The notes beneath the pieces are model-generated. The model saw only the letters and a program-made list of their open reading frames with translations. It ran no database searches and was not told where the DNA came from. This document shows, one piece after another, positions 8,130-14,822 of a DNA stretch of 64,000 nt (within the stretch, counting starts at the first letter, position 1; every line of letters begins with the position of its first letter). The stretch lies in assembly GCA_902500785.1 (NCBI GenBank), contig CABVRW010000009.1, positions 1-64,000 of the forward strand, written 5' to 3'. This stretch comes from an uncultured Nitrospira sp. GTDB taxonomy: Bacteria; Nitrospirota; Nitrospiria; Nitrospirales; Nitrospiraceae. The position numbers and the translations under genes were made by a program.

Positions 8130-10267
8130 GCGGCCTCTCTGCGGAGCCCCCACAACAGCCCGGCCAGCATGAGCGCCGTCGTCCCCAGCAGAATCTGCAG
8201 TTGTCCGCTGGTCGCGGTTTTCGGCAAGGCCATGAGTGCCGTCTGATCTTGCGAGCTCGCCAGGTTGGCCGCCTGGTCGCGTTCAACCCCGGGCTTGTCT
8301 GTCGGTCTGGCCGGAGTGATATCGACCGCAACCAGACTCGTGAATTGACTGACTAAATGATGGGCCAGCGCCACATCGAGCACGGCGGTTCGAATCGTGT
8401 CTTCCGCGACGCCTTTATAGGCCTCGTCCATGAGCGCGGAAATCTTTTGCCTGGCCCAATAGACGGAGAGACCTCCATGGCTGGTGGCGTGCTTGAAGGA
8501 AACCGGCAGCGACCAGGGTGTGGTTCCCGCCCGCCCGCGCAACATGACGTGTGGCGGGAGCGAACCGGCTTTGAGCGCGAGCACGATCGGCTCGGCTTCA
8601 TATAGGTCCGTGATGCTCGGAGGGAACTGTTGCAGATCCGTCCATCCGGCCGAATCGATCGTGATGTCGTTGAGCACCGGGCGCTCAAGTTTCTTGAACA
8701 GGCCATCCAGCTTGTCCGTTACCTCATTCACATTGCCGATATAGGTGAACGTGCCGCGACCGAATTCGGCGGTCTTTCGCATGAGGTGACTGTTGGGTGT
8801 CGAGCCGATGCCGATGGTGAACAGACGTCGGTTTGCCAATCGATGGTGCAGCAGTTCGAACAGTTCCTCTTCATTGCCGACCTGGCCGTCGGTCAGCAGA
8901 ATGACCTGCTGGAGCCGGGAGCTGTCTTGTGGGCTCTTGAGCGCTTGTCTCAACGCGGGAAGTACTTCGGTTCCGCCGTCGGCCGAGAGTTGTTCGGTGT
9001 ACCGGATCCCCTGTTTGATCGTCGTGGTCGTCACCGGTTGCGGCGCAGGGAAGAGTGCCCGGACGGTGTCGTTGAATTGAATGATATTGAATCGATCCTG
9101 CGTGCTCAGCCGTGAGAGGGCGGTGACCAATGAGCGTTTCGCCTGCTCAATCGACCCGCCGGCCATGGATCCAGATCGATCGATGACGAAGGTGAGGTCT
9201 CGCGGGACGCGCGGCGCCTGTGCGGCATGCTGCGTCGGCGGGACGAGCATCAGCATGGCATAGGTCTCGCCGTTCTTCTGCTCCGTAAACACCGTGGCCA
9301 TGGGTTCGGCGCGCGGCGTCGGATGCCAGATGAGTTGGAAGTCGCGATCCGCCGGCACGGTGTCCGCTCGCAGGCTGATCTGATATCCGCCGTCAGTGTC
9401 CGGAATCACGATGATGGGATGAAACGGTGACTCGACCGTATCGATAGGAAAGCCAGGATTCAGGGTCAGAGAAAGACTGACCGGGTTCATGGCGCCTTGG
9501 CCGGGTGATTGCGCCGGAGGCGTGATGCGGGAGGCATCGGGAACGCGATCGGTGTCCAGGCTCATGCCCGATCCCTTGGAGGCTTGATCTTCAATGATCA
9601 CCGGCGTGCCGGGGATGTAGCGCGGGCCGACGGCCATGGGAAAGCGGAGTTGAAACAATCCGTTCTCGTATCGAACCGTCTCCTGGTATTCGATCTCGAT
9701 GGTGACGCCCTCGCCTGGCCCGATATTGGCTACGGAGGTGGTAAAGATGTTCGGGCGTTCTTGCTCAACGAGGCTGGTCCGTTTCCCTTCCAGCTTGGCC
9801 TGTTCGTAGACCTTCTTGGCCTCGGTCCGCTCCTTGATCTGTCCTTCGATGATGCGGTCGCCGACCTTCATACGGAGGTGGTCCACTGCGGCGGTCTCCG
9901 GCAGCGGAAACACATAGACGCCCTCCAGCCAGTCGCCTTGTTTCCGGCTGGGGTTCGTAAACTCCTGCCGCACCGTTGCGCGCGCGATGGTGCCGGTCAC
10001 GGCGAGATGCGCGTCGCTCTTCACGAGGGGCGCCGGCGTATACCGGCCTGCTTGCTTGGTCCGGAGCAGCAAGGCGCCTTCCGTGACGTCGTTGAGGCCC
10101 ATGGTGGGAACGATGCCGGTATGGAGCGTGGCAGGCGGTTCTCCGGCTGAAGCGGAGAAGGGCGGGGTGGCCATGCTGAAGGTGGAGAGCAGCGCGCAGA
10201 GCGTCAGGCGCGCCGCAAATTGGAGCGTGCGGCAGCGACGGGCACAGAGAGAGTTATGGAGCATCAT
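8126..10267 (-). CDS. VIT/vWA-domain sortase substrate (marine-sortase target protein)
   Basis: 713-residue exported protein. It has an N-terminal signal peptide ending near SASAGEPP, a VIT domain at about 80-200 (VTGTIARATVRQEF, GVYVFPLPE), and a von Willebrand A domain at about 330-520 with a MIDAS site (FVIDRSGSMAGG). The C-terminus is a sorting signal: LPKTATS, a hydrophobic stretch, then RREAA. The frame is open a further 99 codons upstream, but the ATGATG at 10267/10264 begins the signal peptide and follows an ACGAGGAC box, so the real start is one of these two Met codons. The sortase gene follows with a 4-bp overlap. The role is probably a surface-attached metal-dependent adhesin-like protein. 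Confidence 0.9.
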   Translation of the reverse strand: MMLHNSLCARRCRTLQFAARLTLCALLSTFSMATPPFSASAGEPPATLHTGIVPTMGLNDVTEGALLLRTKQAGRYTPAPLVKSDAHLAVTGTIARATVRQEFTNPSRKQGDWLEGVYVFPLPETAAVDHLRMKVGDRIIEGQIKERTEAKKVYEQAKLEGKRTSLVEQERPNIFTTSVANIGPGEGVTIEIEYQETVRYENGLFQLRFPMAVGPRYIPGTPVIIEDQASKGSGMSLDTDRVPDASRITPPAQSPGQGAMNPVSLSLTLNPGFPIDTVESPFHPIIVIPDTDGGYQISLRADTVPADRDFQLIWHPTPRAEPMATVFTEQKNGETYAMLMLVPPTQHAAQAPRVPRDLTFVIDRSGSMAGGSIEQAKRSLVTALSRLSTQDRFNIIQFNDTVRALFPAPQPVTTTTIKQGIRYTEQLSADGGTEVLPALRQALKSPQDSSRLQQVILLTDGQVGNEEELFELLHHRLANRRLFTIGIGSTPNSHLMRKTAEFGRGTFTYIGNVNEVTDKLDGLFKKLERPVLNDITIDSAGWTDLQQFPPSITDLYEAEPIVLALKAGSLPPHVMLRGRAGTTPWSLPVSFKHATSHGGLSVYWARQKISALMDEAYKGVAEDTIRTAVLDVALAHHLVSQFTSLVAVDITPARPTDKPGVERDQAANLASSQDQTALMALPKTATSGQLQILLGTTALMLAGLLWGLRREAA

Positions 10268-10320
10268 GTCCTCGTTTCGTATGGTTGATGGTCTGGTGGT
10301 GATGGATGGTCTGCGGACGG

Positions 10321-10351
10321 GCCTGGGAAAGACGGGTCGTCTTTCCCAGGC
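10321..10351. other. perfect 14-bp inverted repeat between two minus-strand genes
   Basis: Two 14-base arms (GCCTGGGAAAGACG and its complement) are separated by three bases, giving a very stable hairpin in either strand. It lies between the OmpA-domain gene and the sortase-substrate gene, both transcribed leftwards. No T-run follows on the minus strand, so it is not a textbook intrinsic terminator. It may attenuate read-through or protect an mRNA end. Confidence 0.6.
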
Positions 10352-10364
10352 GTCGTCCCTGCCA

Positions 10365-11177
10365 TTAATTGCCGTCGGTCGGATCCGAAGCGCCTTCTGC
10401 CGGGTCGGGTGTGGGGGCTGGAAGGCTCTCGTTGAGTGAGTCGGTTTGCTCGGCTTCGATCGGGAGATCGAGGCGGTTTGAGAAGGGATCGGTGACCGGT
10501 TCAGCGGCGAGGGTAGGAACCACCAGGTGTTCCCGGCCCACGTTCCGGAGTTCCAAGTGCACACGACGATTCATCCGTCGACAGACATCGCTGTTGTCGA
10601 GGCAGAGGGCTCCTTCTTCACCCAGGCTGACGGTGCGGATCGCAGTCTCGGGTACACCCAGCGCCATCAGTTGCTGCTTGACCGTCTCCGCCCGCTTCAG
10701 GCCGAGGATCTTGTTGAAGCTCATGGAGCCCTGTTGGTCGGTATATCCTTGGAGGAGGATCCCCCAATCCGGTTCACTCTTGAGAAACTCCGCATGGCGT
10801 AGTAAGGCGGCCTTGCCGTCGTCGCTCAAGCCCTTCCGTCCGATTTCAAATTGAATGTCATCGTGCAGAATGTCCGTACTTCTGGTTGCCAACGGGGCTG
10901 CGTCTACATGTGTCGATGGAATCGGGGCGGAGACCGGCACGTGGTCCGTGGCGTCCTTGAGCACGTGGGACACTTCGACATGGTTGAGAGTCTCTGCCGA
11001 ACGGGTGCTATGGGCTTCCTCGTCTACCTGCGAGTAGTACCAGAATGCGGATACGACGACGGTAAGGAAGAACACCAGCCCGCCGAGGATATAGACGTCC
11101 TTCATGTCTTTATCCGGTCCGACGAGTGTGGGGGTGCCTGGTCCTGCGCTGACGGTAGCTGCGGGTGTCTTGTGCAT
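10365..11177 (-). CDS. OmpA-domain cell-envelope protein with N-terminal membrane anchor
   Basis: 270 residues. A single transmembrane helix lies near residues 28-47 (VYILGGLVFFLTVVVSAFWYY). An OmpA-type peptidoglycan-binding domain spans about 105-220, with the signatures QGYTDQQGSMSFNKILGLKRA (split here: QGYTD, then LGLKRAETVK) and NRRVHLEL. The C-terminal tail is acidic and Pro-rich. An AAGGAG box sits 9 nt before the ATG. It is upstream of and co-directional with the sortase substrate and sortase, with a strong hairpin between. It is inferred to tether the inner membrane to peptidoglycan. The OmpA call is firm; the functional link to the sortase pair is only positional. Confidence 0.85.
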   Translation of the reverse strand: MHKTPAATVSAGPGTPTLVGPDKDMKDVYILGGLVFFLTVVVSAFWYYSQVDEEAHSTRSAETLNHVEVSHVLKDATDHVPVSAPIPSTHVDAAPLATRSTDILHDDIQFEIGRKGLSDDGKAALLRHAEFLKSEPDWGILLQGYTDQQGSMSFNKILGLKRAETVKQQLMALGVPETAIRTVSLGEEGALCLDNSDVCRRMNRRVHLELRNVGREHLVVPTLAAEPVTDPFSNRLDLPIEAEQTDSLNESLPAPTPDPAEGASDPTDGN

Positions 11178-11606
11178 GGTCGTCTGCTCCTTGTGTTACG
11201 GGCCGGTGATCCCGACTCGTTGGTTGTTGATCGATGACTCGACTGCCTGTTCCTGTGGGGGCCGCGCGTAGATGCTCACCTCCTTCCTGCCGGGCCCCCA
11301 CGTTGGTCGGTGCGTAGAGCAAGGCGGAGACCAGACGTTGCCACGCGGCCGAAGAGAAAAAACTGTTGTGAGAACAGCGAGTTATAGAAAACGACTCGAC
11401 GCGAGGGGCCAGCGAGTCATGCGGGGATCAGCGGGGATGCGGGGATAGCCCCGCAGGGACAACATGGTGAAACGGAAGGTCGCGCACCTCATTCCGCGGA
11501 GGACGCCGGAGGGCCTTGCGAGACGTGTGAAGTTGCATAGCACTCAGGTCTGCTCCTGAGGAGGAGAATCCGATTTCGCGTCCAGTCACAGATCGGCAAA
11601 AATGTT
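11178..11606. other. divergent intergenic region with GCGGGGAT repeats
   Basis: A gene-free stretch between the minus-strand OmpA-domain gene and the plus-strand secreted-protein gene. It carries three copies of GCGGGGAT at 11421, 11431 and 11439. The last is part of a small hairpin (GCGGGG-ATAG-CCCCGC, 11439-11454). The repeats could be a binding site. No coding sequence is convincing here. Confidence 0.4.
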
Positions 11607-11634
11607 TTGACGGTGTTCGATGCTGGGGTAACAT
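11607..11634 (+). promoter_or_regulatory. candidate sigma-70 promoter for the secreted-protein gene
   Basis: TTGACG (11607-11612), a 16-base spacer and TAACAT (11629-11634). It points at the gene starting at 11737, which would have a leader of roughly 95 nt. Confidence 0.45.
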
Positions 11635-11736
11635 CGGAAGGCGAGGCAAGGGTGTCGCAGGGTGTGAAGGAACGTAGGGGCCGATGTGCGCAACAGAGGC
11701 TCTTGTACTTGGGGCGCAACATTGAGGAGCCGTTAC

Positions 11737-12549
11737 ATGGTGAAGTTACTCTTATGGGTGTTGGTCGGCTGGCTGGTGATGGTCCAATCGGCGAGTGCAG
11801 GCGAGTATCAATTGGTCATCGGCGAGGGGGTGGACGTATGCGAGACCTGTCAACGCAATTTGGAGCGAATGACTGTGCATCCGGCCTGCGAACGGGACTA
11901 TAGCCGGGAGCTGGGGTTGGGAGCTCCCGAATGGAAGCCGTTCGATGTCCTGGGCCATATTAGCGTGATGGAGCAAGTTCTGACCTACCTGGCGACCGGC
12001 AAGGAGTTCGCTGAGGACCGATCCATCATGAGTGAGGAACAATTCGTCGATACCATACGCAGGATCGGCACAAAGGAAGAGCCATGGGCCTATTGGGCGC
12101 AAGTCGACATCAATAATGAGGGAACGCTAAAGCCCGTGCTCAAACTTCATTCATCGTTCTGTAATCTGAGAGAGGATGGATCCTTCGGTCGAGCCTATTC
12201 CGCTCCCATCGTCGTGCTCAAAGAGAATCTCAGCGGGATAGATCGCGCGATGACGAATCTGGTCATGCAAAATCCCTACAGGACTGGAGATCTGCCGGGT
12301 GAAACCAATTACCAGCTCTACGGGGTATTCAGCTACAAGGGAGAAACCTATTTTGACCGCTGGAATGACGCGGGGAACGAGGATGAGAGTGAGCGCTCGA
12401 CGTTGAGTATCTATGAGTCAAACGGTGACAAGACCAGAAAAGTCTGCCAACTGAAAGAGTTACAGGTCAAAAGGTGGTTCCCCAATAAACCCTGCGCATT
12501 TCGTCACTGTTCCTCGGGAAAGTTAGTCCCTATCAGATTCACGCCCTGA
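11737..12549 (+). CDS. secreted cysteine-containing protein of unknown function
   Basis: 270 residues. The start is set by a GAGGAG box 8 nt before ATG 11737 and by the signal peptide that begins there (KLLLWVLVGWLVM, cleavage near ASAGE). The mature protein has seven or more Cys: an early CETC pair, one soon after (HPACERDY), one mid-protein (SSFCNL) and three near the C-terminus (VCQL, PCAF, HCSS). Disulfides in the periplasm or outside are therefore likely. I do not recognise a family. It stands alone, followed by the decayed methyltransferase end and the toxin-antitoxin pair. Confidence 0.75.
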   Translation: MVKLLLWVLVGWLVMVQSASAGEYQLVIGEGVDVCETCQRNLERMTVHPACERDYSRELGLGAPEWKPFDVLGHISVMEQVLTYLATGKEFAEDRSIMSEEQFVDTIRRIGTKEEPWAYWAQVDINNEGTLKPVLKLHSSFCNLREDGSFGRAYSAPIVVLKENLSGIDRAMTNLVMQNPYRTGDLPGETNYQLYGVFSYKGETYFDRWNDAGNEDESERSTLSIYESNGDKTRKVCQLKELQVKRWFPNKPCAFRHCSSGKLVPIRFTP

Positions 12550-12592
12550 GGTTGACCGGCTGCTCGCACTCCACGACACAACACCTACCCGA

Positions 12593-12838
12593 TCATCGTA
12601 TACCCAGCCACCAGAGGGACGTCATCTCCGCTGCGCGGGCGGTGCGGAGGGGGTCGGCCTGGTCGGAGGTATGGGGATGACTCGGCCGGACATTGATCTT
12701 CCCGATGATGATGAGCCCTGCTGCGTCGAAGTCCGCGAGCAGCTCTGCCCGTAACCGGAGGCCCCGGTGCTCGGCGAGATCCGAAGCAGCAGTCAGCCTT
12801 CGCCGTTCGGCTCCAGATGGGCCTCCACCCTCCTGAGA
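12593..12838 (-). pseudogene. decayed duplicate of the 3' end of the neighbouring methyltransferase gene
   Basis: Read on the minus strand, this segment matches the last ~80 codons of the intact methyltransferase (13592-14713). Shared strings include the segment NVRPSHP, QADPLR and AARAAEMTSLW near the C-terminus. The first ~110 bases are nearly identical at DNA level. Further in, identity drops, a Trp codon has become TGA and the frame is shifted, so it cannot encode the domain. No start or N-terminal part is present. The copy lies about 1 kb from the intact gene with the toxin-antitoxin pair in between. Confidence 0.8.
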
Positions 12839-12905
12839 TCCAGACACCGAAAATCGCACCCTTTGAGATCGAGTGTCTGTCGACTGCGCGAGTGTAGAGC
12901 GAACC

Positions 12906-12938
12906 TTGCCAGCTAGTTTGATCCTGTATACAATACAG
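12906..12938 (+). promoter_or_regulatory. toxin-antitoxin promoter with overlapping palindromic operator
   Basis: TTGCCA (12906-12911), 17 bases, then TACAAT (12929-12934). Overlapping the -10 is a perfect inverted repeat CTGTAT-ACA-ATACAG (12924-12938). Next to it is a second one, ACAAT-ACAGC-ATTGT (12930-12944). Such sites are typical of autorepression by the antitoxin of type II modules. Confidence 0.6.
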
Positions 12939-12964
12939 CATTGTTATCACGTCAGGAGGTGGCC

Positions 12965-13192
12965 ATGTCTGTGCGATTGAACATCACGATGGATGACGAG
13001 GTGTACGCACGGCTGAAGAAGGAAGTGCCGCCCAAAAAGCTCAGTGCGTTTATCGAATCTGCCGTCAGATCCAAGCTCCATCCCGCCGCAAACACGCTGG
13101 ATGCCGCCTATCGGGCAGCCAGGAAAGAAGGGTGGAGAAAACAGCTGGCGGATGACTGGCAGGGCACCGATAGCGAAGGATGGCCCAAGTGA
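12965..13192 (+). CDS. ribbon-helix-helix-type antitoxin of a MazF-like pair
   Basis: 75 residues. The start at 12965 follows an AGGAGG box with ideal spacing; the frame is open 8 codons further upstream. The N-terminal half reads as a ribbon-helix-helix DNA-binding fold (beta strand VRLNITMDDEVYARL, then helices with LSAFIESAVRSKL). The C-terminal half is charged and Trp-rich (GWRKQLADDWQG), as expected for the toxin-neutralising tail. It overlaps the toxin gene by 13 bp. It should bind MazF and repress its own promoter through the palindrome just upstream. Confidence 0.82.
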   Translation: MSVRLNITMDDEVYARLKKEVPPKKLSAFIESAVRSKLHPAANTLDAAYRAARKEGWRKQLADDWQGTDSEGWPK

Positions 13193-13527
13193 GGAAGACG
13201 CCTCGTCGAGGGGATGTGTATTGGGTGGCACTCGATCCGAGTCTTGGCTCCGAGATCAAGAAAACTAGGCCGGCCGTGATCGTCTCCAACAATTCGTGTA
13301 ATGCCTTTGGGGCACGCGTCGTAGTGCTCCCTCTTACCAGCCAGGTGGATTCGCTTTACCCAGGGGAAGCGCTGATTACCGTTGACGGCAAACCGGCTCG
13401 TGCCTTGGGGGATCAGATTCGTTCGCTGGATAAGTCTCGACTGCGGGCCAGGATTGAAACATTGAGTCAGGATGAATTGGCGACCGTCGAAGACGCTATT
13501 CGCGTGACGCTCGGTTTGCGGCCATAA
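13180..13527 (+). CDS. PemK/MazF-family endoribonuclease toxin
   Basis: 115 residues, full length for the family. Hallmarks are RRGDVYWVALDPSLGSE near the N-terminus, the core KKTRPAVIVSNN, the basic/Thr strand VVLPLTSQ, and the C-terminal D-Q-I-R-S-LDKSRL segment. MazF toxins cleave mRNA at short sequences to halt growth; the cut site here is unknown. It is translated from the 13-bp overlap with the antitoxin. The pair is bounded by two copies of the methyltransferase 3' end, which suggests that it arrived by insertion or recombination. Confidence 0.9.
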   Translation: MAQVRKTPRRGDVYWVALDPSLGSEIKKTRPAVIVSNNSCNAFGARVVVLPLTSQVDSLYPGEALITVDGKPARALGDQIRSLDKSRLRARIETLSQDELATVEDAIRVTLGLRP

Positions 13528-13591
13528 GCGCAGCGCATGGTCTCCTTCGACTTGGGTCGACAGGGTGGCCCTCAGAAAGTGAATCCACTTG

Positions 13592-14713
13592 TTACCGCAC
13601 CCCCAGCCGCCAGAGGGACGTCATCTCCGCTGCGCGGGCGGCGCGGAGGGGGTCGGCCTGGTCGAAGGTACGGGGATGACTCGGCCGGACATCCGTCTTG
13701 CCGATGACCATGAGCCCGGCCTGTTCAAACAGAGCGAGTAACTCCGCTCTCGTCCGCAGTTCCAACTGTTCGGCCAGATCGGAAAGCAGGAGCCAGCCTT
13801 CTCCGCCTGGTTCCAGGTGGGCCGCCAGACCTTTGAGAAATGCGGACAACATGCGACTCTCGGGATCGTAGATCGACTGTTCAATGGGCGAAGTCGGCCG
13901 CGCCGGAACCCAGGGTGGGTTGCAGACAACGAGCGGTGCCTTGCCTTCGGGAAAGAGATCCGCCTGCACGACCTCCACTCGGTCGGTGAAACCCAAGCGC
14001 GTCAGATTTTCGCGGGCGCAGATCAATGCGCGAGGATCCTGGTCGGTGGCGACGATGTGTGCGACCCCCCGGCGGGCGAGGACCGCTGCGAGCACGCCGG
14101 TGCCGGTTCCGATATCGAAGGCCAGCGCACAGGGGGGCAACGGTGCGTCGGCCACCAGTCCTACATACTCGCTGCGAATGGGCGAGAACACGCCATAGTG
14201 CGGGTGGATGCGATCACCGAGCGCAGGAATCATGATCCCATTCTTGCGCCATTCATGTGCGCCGATCAGTCCCAGCAGTTCCCGGAGTGATACCAGCGAG
14301 CGTTCTTCGCCAGGACCATAGGCCTCCGTGCAGGCGAGTCGAAGATCGGGAGCGCGGCGGAGGCGAATCTCATAGTCGTCCTCCAGCGCCACCAGCAACA
14401 GGCCTAAGATCCGGGCTCGGCGAGACTGGGTCTGCCGATGAAAGTGGAAGGACTCCGCCGGGGATGCGCCTGGTTTAGGGGGATGACGGTCGACTCGCCG
14501 CGCCATGGCATTCAGTAACTGTCGCGCATTCTGGAAATCGCCCCGCCAGAGCAGGGCGGTTCCCTCGCAGGCCAGGCGAAAGGCTGCGTCGGCGGTCAGG
14601 CTGTCATCCGCGATGGTTATCCGCACGGGCGGAGGGGAGCCCCACTCCGAGCGCCAGCGCGCCGAACACGTCTGCTCGGTTTCGGTCCAGGTCACCGGCG
14701 AACGCGCACTCAC
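13592..14713 (-). CDS. class I SAM-dependent methyltransferase (HemK/RsmC-like)
   Basis: 373 residues. The N-terminal ~185 residues are helical and of unknown role. The C-terminal domain is a Rossmann methyltransferase with the SAM-binding motif FDIGTGTGVLAAVL, an acidic ribose-binding residue (ATDQDPRAL) and the NPPW catalytic motif (LVVCNPPWVP). NPPY/NPPW motifs mark methylation of planar nitrogen, as in glutamine or base N-methyltransferases, so the substrate could be protein, RNA or DNA. The 3' end of the gene is duplicated in decayed form about 1 kb downstream, beyond the toxin-antitoxin pair. Confidence 0.85.
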   Translation of the reverse strand: MSARSPVTWTETEQTCSARWRSEWGSPPPVRITIADDSLTADAAFRLACEGTALLWRGDFQNARQLLNAMARRVDRHPPKPGASPAESFHFHRQTQSRRARILGLLLVALEDDYEIRLRRAPDLRLACTEAYGPGEERSLVSLRELLGLIGAHEWRKNGIMIPALGDRIHPHYGVFSPIRSEYVGLVADAPLPPCALAFDIGTGTGVLAAVLARRGVAHIVATDQDPRALICARENLTRLGFTDRVEVVQADLFPEGKAPLVVCNPPWVPARPTSPIEQSIYDPESRMLSAFLKGLAAHLEPGGEGWLLLSDLAEQLELRTRAELLALFEQAGLMVIGKTDVRPSHPRTFDQADPLRAARAAEMTSLWRLGVR

Positions 14714-14822
14714 GACCGGACCCTACCTGCCGTTCTCGATATTGCCGAACGCGTTTCAAGCACAATGTTTCCCATATATGTCGTTCTGGTTCTGTAGTCT
14801 GACTCGGTGAGTCTGGGCTATT

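Noticed and set aside
12585-12950. 121-codon minus-strand frame over the decayed methyltransferase end
   Set aside because: It is an out-of-frame reading of the pseudogene DNA; the protein similarity lies in another frame.
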